Shown piece after piece: positions 14,984-22,656 of a stretch of 46,058 nt of DNA. The number at the start of each line of letters is the position of its first letter. The stretch's first letter is position 1. The notes under the pieces are model-generated. The model did not search any database and was not told the DNA's origin. It worked only from the letters and a program-made list of their open reading frames with translations. The stretch lies in assembly GCA_964548275.1 (NCBI GenBank), contig CAZJQI010000034.1, positions 1 through 46,058 of the forward strand. The letters run 5' to 3'. The DNA comes from JAUVUV01 sp964548275. GTDB taxonomy: Bacteria; Gemmatimonadota; Glassbacteria; GWA2-58-10. Made by a program: the position numbers and the translations under genes.

Positions 14984-16396
14984 ATGACTGAAAGAAAGAG
15001 TAAAGTTGAAAACAGCCGCTATTCAGATATCCTTATTATTGGCGGAGGTCCCGGTGGTATACAGGCTACTCGGATGATCAAGTCGCATAGTCCGGAGACA
15101 GAGGTTACGGTGTTGCGTCCGGAATTCTACTCACTGGTTTACTGCGCTATTCCTTATGCTATTGAAAGCCTTTTCCCAGTGGAGAAAATTTTCAAGAACG
15201 ATGAGTTGATAACCGGTGTTGGGGGGCGTCTCATTCGCGAAAAAGCCGTTGAAGTCGATCTGAAGAAACACCGGGTTGTACTCGCAGACGGCAGAAGCAT
15301 CGGTTTCGGGAAACTTCTTATCGTTACCGGGGCAGTTCCATTTAAACCCCCAATGCCTGGGATCGATCTAAAAAATATATTCACAGTAAAAACCATTCAA
15401 GATACCAATGAGATTATCAAGGCTATCCATGGAGAAGAGGACTGTGATAGCGATACTCGGTCAAGATTTTCTAATGGTGCAAAGAAGGTGGTTGTAATCG
15501 GTGCGGGAACAATCGGTATAGAACAGGCGCTGTCTTATTTGACGCACGATATCGAGGTCCATCTGGTAGAAATGAAGAAGTACCCGCTTTCCCAACTGAT
15601 AGATGCGGACATGGCGAAACCGATTACTGAAAAGCTGGAAGAGGCCGGGGTGAATCTTTACTTAGGGACTCGATTGGTTTCTTTCCAAGGCAACCAATCA
15701 ATATCAGGCGTGAAGTTATCTGACAGTAAATCTATCGAATTGGAAGAAGATCGGGATTTTGCGGTTGTCTCTATCGGTATGCGTCCGGATATAGATCTTT
15801 TTAAGGACACAGGGTTAGAAATCGGCCGAGATGGTATCATTGTAGATAAATATATGCGTACTAACATAGACAATGTGTGGGCTGCCGGGGATTGTGTTGA
15901 ATTTCATTCGGGTATTGACCACAACACAGTGGGAGGAAAATTGGCCACAAACGCCGTACCTATGGCGAAGGTTGCAGCTCTTGATATGCTTGGCAAAAAG
16001 GCCCGGTATTCGGGATTTTATAATGGAGCGGTAACCCTGGTTAGAAATCTTCGGGTGGGTGGTACTGGTTTTACTGAAAGGTTTGCCCAGGAGCGCGGTT
16101 TTGATGTTTATTCGACATTCGGTAAAACCTTAACTCGATTCCCAATGATGCCTGGTGCCGGAAAAGTACAAGTTAAACTTATTTTCGATCGAGAAACCGA
16201 TCGCCTTCTTGGGGGGCAAGTTATAGGAACAGAGGCAGTAGCCGAGAGAATCGATCTTCTTACACTGGCTATCCAACATCGGCTCACAGCCTATAATCTG
16301 GCGGATTTGAACTACAGCGCCCAGCCCTGGCAGACTTTCTTTCCGGCCAGGAATGCCATCGTGGAGGCCTCGATGAAAGCAATCGGCTTGGTTTGA
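14984..16396 (+). CDS. FAD-dependent pyridine nucleotide-disulfide oxidoreductase (CoA-disulfide reductase/NADH oxidase-like)
   Basis: 470 residues. The N-terminal FAD site is IIGGGPGGIQA (18-28), the NAD(P)H site is VVIGAGTIGIEQ and the second FAD motif is AAGDCVEF. C54 in LVYCAIPY aligns with the single active-site Cys of CoA-disulfide reductases and NADH oxidases of the group. The C-terminal dimerisation domain is complete. The family reduces CoA disulfide, persulfides or oxygen. In an anaerobic sulfur locus persulfide or polysulfide reduction is plausible, though not shown. ACAAGGAG precedes the ATG. A partial second copy lies just upstream. Confidence 0.9.
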   Translation: MTERKSKVENSRYSDILIIGGGPGGIQATRMIKSHSPETEVTVLRPEFYSLVYCAIPYAIESLFPVEKIFKNDELITGVGGRLIREKAVEVDLKKHRVVLADGRSIGFGKLLIVTGAVPFKPPMPGIDLKNIFTVKTIQDTNEIIKAIHGEEDCDSDTRSRFSNGAKKVVVIGAGTIGIEQALSYLTHDIEVHLVEMKKYPLSQLIDADMAKPITEKLEEAGVNLYLGTRLVSFQGNQSISGVKLSDSKSIELEEDRDFAVVSIGMRPDIDLFKDTGLEIGRDGIIVDKYMRTNIDNVWAAGDCVEFHSGIDHNTVGGKLATNAVPMAKVAALDMLGKKARYSGFYNGAVTLVRNLRVGGTGFTERFAQERGFDVYSTFGKTLTRFPMMPGAGKVQVKLIFDRETDRLLGGQVIGTEAVAERIDLLTLAIQHRLTAYNLADLNYSAQPWQTFFPARNAIVEASMKAIGLV

Positions 16397-16440
16397 GGGT
16401 AGCAGCATTCGTTCATGTGATTCTTTTCAAAACCAGAATC

Positions 16441-16455
16441 GGGCTTAAGCTATGC
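16441..16455 (+). promoter_or_regulatory. weak sigma-54-like sequence upstream of the second methyltransferase
   Basis: The GG at 16442-16443 and the GC at 16454-16455 have the exact sigma-54 spacing, but the flanks deviate (GGGCTT and ATGC where TGGCAC and TTGC are expected). It could allow secondary expression of genes from 16486 on. It may be chance. Confidence 0.2.
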
Positions 16456-16485
16456 TTTTTGTTGCGGAGGAAAAGGATTGATAAG

Positions 16486-17172
16486 ATGGTTAAAACATCA
16501 GCAAGCACGTTTGATTTTTCAAGTTTGGCAAAAAATTATGATCGCTGGTATGACACCTTGGTGGGAAAGAGGTATGACCGTGAGGAAAAATCAGCCGTCC
16601 TCCAGTTTCTTCCACCGGCAAAACCGGGCGATCGGCTCCTGGAGGTGGGATGTGGTACCGGACATTGGAGCCGATTTTTCTCATCGAAAAGGTATGAGGT
16701 AATCGGTGTGGACATCTCCCCTGAAATGATCGAGGCCGCCTGTTTGCACAATTCGCCAAATTGCAGCTTCGAAATCGCCGATGCCTACCGGCTGCCTTTC
16801 GATAACGACTCGTTTGAGGTTGTCGCTTCGATGGCGATGCTGGAGTTCGTCTCAAAGGCAGAAGCTGCTGTTGAAGAAATGTTACGCTGCACAAAACCTG
16901 ATGGCAGCGTCATCATCGGCACGCTCAACAAGCTAGCCCCCATTAACCGCGAGCGTGTGGTCAATAATAAAGAACCCTATGCTTCGGCCCATTTGTTTTC
17001 CCCGGACGAGCTGCGTCATCTACTGGCTTCGTTCGGACCGGTCCGGATCCGCGTCTCTGTTAATGAATCGAAGCATAGGCAGGTGAAGCCGCTGAAAGAT
17101 GTTTGGGATAAGTTCGCGTTACCATGGAAACAGTCCACCGGCGCATTTATCGTTGCGGAGGTGCGTCCATGA
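16486..17172 (+). CDS. class I SAM-dependent methyltransferase (UbiE/COQ5-like fold)
   Basis: 228 residues. SAM motif LLEVGCGTGHWSRF is near residue 46-59, then VIGVDISPEM, and DAYRLPFDNDSFE follows. A GGAGG lies upstream. The N-terminus YDRWYDTLVGKRYD is typical of methyltransferases acting on small substrates. It overlaps the next gene by four bases, so it is translationally coupled to the thiamine-binding protein. The substrate is not known; a thiol or metalloid acceptor would fit the setting. Confidence 0.88.
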   Translation: MVKTSASTFDFSSLAKNYDRWYDTLVGKRYDREEKSAVLQFLPPAKPGDRLLEVGCGTGHWSRFFSSKRYEVIGVDISPEMIEAACLHNSPNCSFEIADAYRLPFDNDSFEVVASMAMLEFVSKAEAAVEEMLRCTKPDGSVIIGTLNKLAPINRERVVNNKEPYASAHLFSPDELRHLLASFGPVRIRVSVNESKHRQVKPLKDVWDKFALPWKQSTGAFIVAEVRP

Positions 17173-17453
17173 AGATTCAAGCAGAAATGAGTTTATATCC
17201 GTTGCGTACGCTGACACTCGCAGAGCCGATTGAACGTTTTGTTCGGCATCTTCGCCAAAGTAATCTTGAAGTTGAGATGGGAACAATGAGCTCACGTATC
17301 AGTGGCGAGTGCAAAGATCTATTTCATGCATTAGGCAGTGCTTTCGAAGATGTCGCCCATGAGGGTGAGATGGTCCTTACAGTCAAGGTTTCCAACGCTT
17401 GTCCATTGAGTGAAAAAGAGGACAAAAACTCGCAAGGCAATTCTTTCAGTTAA
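17169..17453 (+). CDS. thiamine-binding protein, MTH1187/YkoF-like family
   Basis: 94 residues, the usual size. The start KIQAEMSLYPLRT, with MSLYPL typical of the first strand, and VEMGTMSSRISGE identify the MTH1187 family. Members are small ferredoxin-like-fold proteins that bind thiamine or HMP-like ligands in the cytoplasm. Its ATG overlaps the methyltransferase stop (ATGA). Its presence 2 kb upstream of a Thi4 thiazole synthase supports a thiamine link for this part of the locus. Confidence 0.85.
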   Translation: MKIQAEMSLYPLRTLTLAEPIERFVRHLRQSNLEVEMGTMSSRISGECKDLFHALGSAFEDVAHEGEMVLTVKVSNACPLSEKEDKNSQGNSFS

Positions 17454-17465
17454 TAAGGAGCACGT

Positions 17466-18329
17466 ATGGGCAGCAAACAGCCACCTCAGCAACAAACTCA
17501 AGCGGAACGGCAAATAGAGGAACAGATCCTCCAGGGCCGCATGCGGGACATTCGCCTTAAACTGTTGGTTCTTTCCGGCAAAGGCGGCGTGGGCAAAAGC
17601 ACGGTTGCCGCAAACCTGGCGGTAGCTTTGGCAATGGAAGGGAAAAAAGTCGGGCTTCTGGATGTTGATGTCCACGGGCCAAGCATTCCGAAGTTGATGG
17701 GGATAGAAAAAAGTCGGCTTGGCGGCGCAGGACAAGTGATATTTCCAGTTGAGACAAGCGACAAACTGAAGGTCATGTCGATCGGGTTTATGCTTCCCGA
17801 AGCTACCGATGCGGTTATCTGGCGAGGGCCACTAAAGTTCAATGCAATCCGCCAGTTTTTGAAAGACGTCGCCTGGGGTCGATTGGACTACCTTGTAATT
17901 GACTCTCCACCCGGGACAGGGGACGAGCCTTTGTCTGTAGCCCAGCTCGTTGGTTCGCCGGCCGGTGCAGTTATCGTCACTACGCCACAGGATGTGGCTA
18001 TTGCCGACGTACGGCGGTGTGTTTCCTTTTGCAACAAACTTTCGCTTCCGGTTGTCGGGATTGTGGAAAATATGAGCGGATTCGTTTGTCCGAAGTGTGG
18101 TGAGAGGATTGATCTTTTCAAATCCGGCGGAGGAAAGGCCCTGGCGGTGGAGATGAAGGTTCCGTTTTTGGGACGAATCCCCATTGATCCCCAAATTGTA
18201 ACTTCGGGAGATGCCGGAATACCCTTTGTTGATAAAAATACTCATTCAGCGGCGGCACAGGCCTTTTCAAGTGTCGTGCAAAAAATTCTTGGTTTTGATA
18301 ATCAGCATGACAGTACAGTCGAAAAATAG
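17466..18329 (+). CDS. mrp: Mrp/NBP35-type iron-sulfur cluster carrier ATPase
   Basis: 287 residues. Walker A is GKGGVGKS (38-45), switch I DVDVHGPS, switch II DSPPGTGDEP, and the C-terminal CPKC pair (C208, C211) is the cluster-binding site shared by Mrp/ApbC dimers. The protein binds and hands on [4Fe-4S] clusters in an ATP-dependent way. It lacks an N-terminal FeS-assembly (DUF59) domain, which is common for the short anaerobe form. AAGGAG precedes the ATG. It is followed by a NifX-like protein, a pairing known from orange-protein loci. Confidence 0.95.
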   Translation: MGSKQPPQQQTQAERQIEEQILQGRMRDIRLKLLVLSGKGGVGKSTVAANLAVALAMEGKKVGLLDVDVHGPSIPKLMGIEKSRLGGAGQVIFPVETSDKLKVMSIGFMLPEATDAVIWRGPLKFNAIRQFLKDVAWGRLDYLVIDSPPGTGDEPLSVAQLVGSPAGAVIVTTPQDVAIADVRRCVSFCNKLSLPVVGIVENMSGFVCPKCGERIDLFKSGGGKALAVEMKVPFLGRIPIDPQIVTSGDAGIPFVDKNTHSAAAQAFSSVVQKILGFDNQHDSTVEK

Positions 18330-18353
18330 AATAAACGTAAGGAGGATCGTCGT

Positions 18354-18692
18354 ATGAAAATTGCCGTTCCCTTAGCAGCAGGACGTTTGAGTATGCATTT
18401 CGGTCACTGTGAAGAATTCGCAATTCTGGAAGTCGATGAACAAACCAGGGAAGTTTTGAACAAATCAGTGCATCAGGCGCCGTCTCACGAGCCGGGAGCG
18501 CTTCCTAGCTGGTTGCACGAGCTGGGCGCCAATGTGATTATCGCCAGCGGCATGGGCCAGCGCGCGCAGCAGCTATTTGTACAGAGCGGTATCGCCGTTG
18601 TCGTCGGCGCATCGGCGGAGGCCCCTGAACAGCTTGTTTCAGCATACTTGAATGGGACATTGCAAACAGAAGGCAACATTTGTGACCACTAA
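18354..18692 (+). CDS. NifX/NifB-like cluster-binding domain protein
   Basis: 112 residues; TAAGGAGGATC precedes the ATG. The start MKIAVPLAAGRLSMHFGHCEEF with HFGHC is the pattern of NifX-like proteins that include the orange protein itself. The C-terminal half (GMGQRAQQLFVQSGI, SAYLNGTL) completes the fold. It directly follows mrp. It is the best candidate here for the orange-protein equivalent; the Cys and His near residue 17-19 could be ligands. Metal identity is not readable. Confidence 0.88.
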   Translation: MKIAVPLAAGRLSMHFGHCEEFAILEVDEQTREVLNKSVHQAPSHEPGALPSWLHELGANVIIASGMGQRAQQLFVQSGIAVVVGASAEAPEQLVSAYLNGTLQTEGNICDH

Positions 18693-18849
18693 TTTTATAC
18701 GTATCACGACACTAGTTGAAAATACCGCCCGCGGCCGCAGGATACTGGCAAAACATGGTCTGGCGGTAATGACTAAGCTGCGGTCAGCCTTTCCGGGAAA
18801 GTGTTTACGCTGCACGGTGGGTACGTCGATAAAATTCGAGGTCTCATAA
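18691..18849 (+). pseudogene. N-terminal scar of a metallo-beta-lactamase-fold hydrolase
   Basis: The frame reads IRITTLVENTA and AKHGLAV, which is how MBL-fold proteins of the methylaminobenzene-phosphate-synthase type begin (ITTLVENTA, then a GLL-EHGLS-like segment). It then degenerates and stops at 18849. No HxHxDH zinc motif is present. The scar fills the gap between the NifX-like gene and the Nudix gene, so an intact gene was probably lost here. Confidence 0.6.
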
Positions 18850-18852
18850 ACC

Positions 18853-19323
18853 ATGAGCAGTTATCTCCAAACGATACGAAAGTTGGTAGGATCACGCCGC
18901 ATTTTCTTGCCCGGTGTACGAGCAATTATAATAAACGAATCCGGAGAGGTTCTTCTCCAGCGCCGGACGGACACAGATCACTGGGGTCTTCCAGGCGGAT
19001 CAGTGGAGTTGGACGAATCTGCTATCGATGCCCTCAAACGCGAAGTATCCGAAGAGACATCATTGAAAGTACTCCAAGCCGAGCCGATGGCCTTATATTC
19101 AGGACCGACCCAGAGGTTCGCCTATCCCAACGGTGATAAAATACAATGTTTCGCGCTTGCCTTTATAATACGCCAATGGGAAGGTCAACCTCGGCCCGAC
19201 GGCGTGGAAGGCTCCGAGGTTCGGTTCTTTTCGCTCTCACAACTGCCGGCAGACCTTCATCTAATTCACAGGCAGACGCTCGAGGACTACGGCAAGTATG
19301 ACGGAACGTTTCTTTTAAGCTGA
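18853..19323 (+). CDS. Nudix hydrolase
   Basis: 156 residues. The Nudix box is complete apart from its last Gly: GGSVELDESAIDALKREVSE then ETSL (Thr-Ser in place of Gly). It hydrolyses nucleoside diphosphates linked to another moiety, using Mg2+. GAGG precedes the ATG. Thi4 downstream makes an ADP-linked thiazole from NAD, and a Nudix enzyme could release the thiazole phosphate; this is a hypothesis from position only. Confidence 0.9.
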   Translation: MSSYLQTIRKLVGSRRIFLPGVRAIIINESGEVLLQRRTDTDHWGLPGGSVELDESAIDALKREVSEETSLKVLQAEPMALYSGPTQRFAYPNGDKIQCFALAFIIRQWEGQPRPDGVEGSEVRFFSLSQLPADLHLIHRQTLEDYGKYDGTFLLS

Positions 19324-19325
19324 TA

Positions 19326-19342
19326 GTGATCGGTTCGATCAC
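19326..19342. other. short stem-loop before thi4
   Basis: GTGATCG (19326-19332) pairs with CGATCAC (19336-19342) around GTT. It begins a few bases after the Nudix stop. No TPP-riboswitch motifs were recognised near it. Confidence 0.35.
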
Positions 19343-19375
19343 AGTAAAGAAATCCTGTTCAGGAGTAGTAAATAA

Positions 19376-20158
19376 ATGCCTAAATTGGTAGAGACTGATA
19401 TTTCCAAAGCGATTTTAAACGCGTATCACGAAAAACTATCGGAAAGGATAGTAAGCGACGTTCTTATCATTGGTGCCGGTCCATCAGGATTGACGAGTGC
19501 ATTCTACCTCGCTCAGAAAGGCCTGAAGGTAACCTTGTTGGAAAAGCGGCTTTCCCCTGGTGGTGGCATCTGGGGTGGGGGTATGGCAATGAATGAAGCG
19601 GTTGTCCAGGACGACGTATTGCCTTTGCTGGATAAAATTGGAATCAGACATGTAACCAGACAAGGGAACCTGCATACCGTAGATACAATCGAGTTAGCCG
19701 CTGGTCTCTGTTTAAATGCTGTTAAGTCTGGAGCCTTGTTATTTAATCTTATGACCGTTGAGGATGTGTGCGTCCATCAGGATCGGGTTACCGGCGTTGC
19801 GGTAAATCGTACGGAGATTGCGAGGCTCCTTCCGGTTGACCCAATAACGTTTGCAGCAAAGGCTGTCGTAGATGCTACAGGTCATGAAGCAGTTGTGGTC
19901 GAAGCTCTTCGCAAGCGAGGGTTGTTGGTAGATTCCACTGTTGCCGAACAGCCTGGTGAGGGCCCTATGGACGCAACCTCAGGCGAGGAGTTCGTGGTCA
20001 AAAGGGTTGCCGAGGTTTATCCGGGGCTTTGGGTTGCAGGAATGAGTGTCTGCGCAACGTTCGGCGGGCCGCGCATGGGACCGATTTTTGGAGGAATGCT
20101 TCTTTCCGGTATGCGCGTCGCCGAACTTGTTTCTTCCCGTCTGGCTGAAAACCGCTAA
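19376..20158 (+). CDS. thi4: Thi4-family thiazole synthase (sulfide-dependent type)
   Basis: 260 residues. FAD/NAD-binding GAGPSG (33-38), then GGGIWGGGM (62-70) and GMSVCATFGGPRMGPIFGGM near the C-terminus identify the family. It makes the ADP-thiazole precursor of thiamine from NAD and glycine. Yeast and plant enzymes donate sulfur from an active-site Cys and are used once. Prokaryotic sulfide-using forms usually have His there, in LHVDP by my recollection of the family. Here that site reads LPVDP (P153), so Cys is absent and free sulfide is the likely sulfur source. It may share a transcript with the Nudix gene upstream and the DUF169 gene downstream. Confidence 0.92.
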   Translation: MPKLVETDISKAILNAYHEKLSERIVSDVLIIGAGPSGLTSAFYLAQKGLKVTLLEKRLSPGGGIWGGGMAMNEAVVQDDVLPLLDKIGIRHVTRQGNLHTVDTIELAAGLCLNAVKSGALLFNLMTVEDVCVHQDRVTGVAVNRTEIARLLPVDPITFAAKAVVDATGHEAVVVEALRKRGLLVDSTVAEQPGEGPMDATSGEEFVVKRVAEVYPGLWVAGMSVCATFGGPRMGPIFGGMLLSGMRVAELVSSRLAENR

Positions 20159-20177
20159 AAGACGACCAAGGTGAGGA

Positions 20178-20786
20178 ATGAAAATACTGCATGTTTTAGA
20201 AAAAGAGACCGGGGAGCAGTGGACGGGTGTCGTATTCCACCACAAGAGCACGCCGGCCGGCAATTTGGCTTCCCGGCCGATGCGCTTGTGTGAAGCTATT
20301 GCCGAGTCCTATGCCCAGCCATTGATTCTCCCGTCGGAACTGATCGAGTGTCCCGGTGCACACCGGAGTCTCGCTCTGGGTTGGTTCAACAGCGATGAGC
20401 TGGCCTATGAAATATCCCAAAAGACAAACATGCCCCAAATAATGGTAAACCGGGCTGTCAAGAGCACACCTTGCCTGAATTTTCCAATAGCCGCTCTCAC
20501 TCTCGGGAAGTTGGAAAGCCCGGATGTAGTGGTTTCTTACCTTCGCCCCAATGCTGCTATGAAAATCATCCGCCGGTGGCAGGAGGTTAATGGCAGGGAA
20601 ATAGCCACAAAGCTGTCAACTTTTATGGCGGTCTGCGGCGGCGTGGTAGTGAAAGCACACAAGCTCAGGGAAATCTGCTTTTCATTTGGTTGTCCAGATT
20701 CACGTAAGTACGGAAAAATCGAGGATGACAAACTTATCATCGGTATGCCGTATCAACTGGCAAAGCAGCTGTTTGAAAAGGGTTAG
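20178..20786 (+). CDS. DUF169 family protein
   Basis: 202 residues. The pattern CEAIAESYAQPLILP, CPGAHRSLALGW and the C-terminal FSFGCPDSRKY (GCxxSR type) are those of DUF169, common beside metal and molybdenum genes in anaerobes and methanogens. The conserved Cys residues suggest metal or cluster binding. No reaction is known. CAAGGTGAGG precedes the ATG, which is 19 bases from the thi4 stop. Confidence 0.85.
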   Translation: MKILHVLEKETGEQWTGVVFHHKSTPAGNLASRPMRLCEAIAESYAQPLILPSELIECPGAHRSLALGWFNSDELAYEISQKTNMPQIMVNRAVKSTPCLNFPIAALTLGKLESPDVVVSYLRPNAAMKIIRRWQEVNGREIATKLSTFMAVCGGVVVKAHKLREICFSFGCPDSRKYGKIEDDKLIIGMPYQLAKQLFEKG

Positions 20787-20790
20787 AGCC

Positions 20791-21060
20791 ATGCCTACGT
20801 ATGAGTATGAGTGTGAAAAGTCGGGGAAATGCTTTGATTTTTTTCAGAAAATGAGTGATGAACCGTTAAAGACTTGTCCTAAGTGCGGCGGCCCAGTTCG
20901 TAGATTGATAAGCTCCACAGCTGGGTTAATCTTCAAGGGTTCCGGTTTCTATGCCACGGACTATGGAAGAAATAGTACTCGCAATACTCCGGCCTGTGGA
21001 AACGATAAAACTTGCTGCGGTCGGGATATTCCATGTGATTCTCCTCCGTGCAAGGAATAA
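20791..21060 (+). CDS. FmdB-type zinc-ribbon protein with Cys-rich tail
   Basis: 89 residues. MPTYEYECEKSG and CPKCGGPVRRLIS match the FmdB ribbon, although the first Cys pair has one Cys replaced (CEKSG). The tail holds six further Cys (CGNDKTCCGRDIPC, then CKE). It is the last gene of the long run. Its start is only four bases from the DUF169 stop. Confidence 0.88.
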   Translation: MPTYEYECEKSGKCFDFFQKMSDEPLKTCPKCGGPVRRLISSTAGLIFKGSGFYATDYGRNSTRNTPACGNDKTCCGRDIPCDSPPCKE

Positions 21061-21163
21061 AAATAGAAAAAAAGAAAATCTAATTCTTTAGGATTAAGCC
21101 TGAAGAGGGCGAAACCTGACTCCAAAATCCCAAAATCAGGCTTACACAACGTCTGTTAACTTT

Positions 21164-21178
21164 GATATGGGAAATATC
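21164..21178. promoter_or_regulatory. operator-like palindrome GATAT-N5-ATATC, copy 1
   Basis: GATAT (21164-21168) and ATATC (21174-21178) form an inverted repeat. It is embedded in a longer stretch that closely matches the second copy (AACTTTGATATGGGAAATAT, then CGG). It lies about 75-90 bases upstream of the efflux operon. Confidence 0.6.
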
Positions 21179-21235
21179 GGTTAGAATAATCCCCGCAAAA
21201 TCAAAAGAATGCCGAACTAACGCATATCAACTTTT

Positions 21236-21250
21236 GATATGGAGAATATC
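21236..21250. promoter_or_regulatory. operator-like palindrome GATAT-N5-ATATC, copy 2, over the ribosome site
   Basis: Second copy, 72 bases from the first. Its centre GGAGA is also the Shine-Dalgarno of the first efflux gene, so a bound repressor would overlay the ribosome site, or the palindrome could fold in RNA. No regulator gene is adjacent. Confidence 0.6.
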
Positions 21251-21252
21251 GG

Positions 21253-22656
21253 ATGAAAACAATTCGAAAATGTTTATTTCTGATAATTTTTGGCGTGTTT
21301 TCGGGGAGCGCTGTAATAAAACCAACAGATTCTTATAGTCAGAACGCAGTCCATACCTCTAAAGTACGTTCGATACATGAGCAAAGACAGGCTCCGAAAA
21401 TATTGGACGGAGAGCTGACTCTGGATCGAGCTATTAACATCGCTCTGGCAAACAACCCTGACATCAGTGCCGGGACATGGTCGATCCAGGCAGCCCGGGC
21501 TCAGAAGGACATGGCAGTTGCTCAGCGTTGGCCGCACCTTCACAGCGTTGGAAGATATGCCAGTTTACTCTACGATCAAATGTTAGTACCGCGACGATCC
21601 CCTGGGGTAGTAGGAACATTCAGCGACGAAATTATCTCCGGGGACCTGATCGTCAACATGCCCATCTTCACCGGAGGACGTATCACAAACGAGATTAAGG
21701 CTGCTGAGCTGCTCTGGGAGGCGGAGGAGTATAGTCTTAATTGGACGAGCAAAGAACTGATTTTCAATGTTTCCAGCGTCTTTTACACGATCCTGGCCCA
21801 GAGGCGGGTTATTGAATCTCTGGATTTTTCACGCAAGGCGATGGAGGAACACTGTGAGCGAGTGACGGACCTGATAGCCGTTAAAAAGGCGGCAAGGGTA
21901 GACTTGCTCCGAACAGATGTGCGGCTTGCGGACCTAAACCAAAAAATGGTTCGGGAAAAGAATTTTCTGACTATTCAACTTCGCGTGCTTGCCAATTTGT
22001 TGGGGATCGGGCAGAGCAAATCTCTTGTCTCAGTTAAGGGAGAATTAGATCTAGGCAGCGGGAAAGAAAACGTTGAACGGGATTTGGCTAAAGCCTACGC
22101 AACCAGGCCCGATTACCAGGCTGAACGGGTGAAGGTTGAGTCCCTGGTCAAACGTCTGGATGCAGCTCGCGCCGTCCACTGGCCCGCGGTATCTCTTCTC
22201 GGTTCTTACGGCCGAAGATGGTCTGCGGGTTCTTCTATCAGCCAGCCCGGGCGAGATAAGACGTCAAATATCGGCCAAGTAGGGGTGGTGATAAATGTTC
22301 CGATCTTTGAGGGGGGAAGGGTTGAAGCCCGGGTAAGGCTGGAACAAGCCAATCTGGCCGCGGCACGTGAAGCTCTACGTAAATTAGAGCTTAAGATTTG
22401 TCTCGAGGTGGAAACCGCCTCTCTCAATGTAACTTCCAATCGCGAGCGGGTTCGGGCTACAGAGAAAGCCATTGAACAGGCCAAAGAATCTCTGCGAATC
22501 GAGCGGGAAAAATATGACCTGGGAAAGGGCTCCATCACCGATGTCCTCGATGCCCAGTCGTCGCTGCTCGAGGCGCAAATGAATTATTACCAAGCCCTGG
22601 CCGGGTGTAACACATCTGTTGCGCAGTTGCGGCTGGCTCTTGGAGAGGAACCATGA
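21253..22656 (+). CDS. TolC-family outer-membrane efflux protein
   Basis: 467 residues with a signal peptide (hydrophobic run 8-24). Two repeated TolC-type segments are present: ELTLDRAINIALANNP early and the C-terminal KYDLGKGSITDVLDAQSSLLEAQ. The protein forms the trimeric outer-membrane exit duct. First gene of an efflux operon, overlapping the adaptor gene by four bases (ATGA). The GATAT palindrome covers its ribosome site. Substrate unknown; no His/Met-rich metal loops were noted. Confidence 0.93.
   Translation: MKTIRKCLFLIIFGVFSGSAVIKPTDSYSQNAVHTSKVRSIHEQRQAPKILDGELTLDRAINIALANNPDISAGTWSIQAARAQKDMAVAQRWPHLHSVGRYASLLYDQMLVPRRSPGVVGTFSDEIISGDLIVNMPIFTGGRITNEIKAAELLWEAEEYSLNWTSKELIFNVSSVFYTILAQRRVIESLDFSRKAMEEHCERVTDLIAVKKAARVDLLRTDVRLADLNQKMVREKNFLTIQLRVLANLLGIGQSKSLVSVKGELDLGSGKENVERDLAKAYATRPDYQAERVKVESLVKRLDAARAVHWPAVSLLGSYGRRWSAGSSISQPGRDKTSNIGQVGVVINVPIFEGGRVEARVRLEQANLAAAREALRKLELKICLEVETASLNVTSNRERVRATEKAIEQAKESLRIEREKYDLGKGSITDVLDAQSSLLEAQMNYYQALAGCNTSVAQLRLALGEEP

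Noticed and set aside
19324..19376. TPP riboswitch before thi4
   Set aside because: Neither of the conserved thi-box motifs is present and the gap is only about 50 bases.
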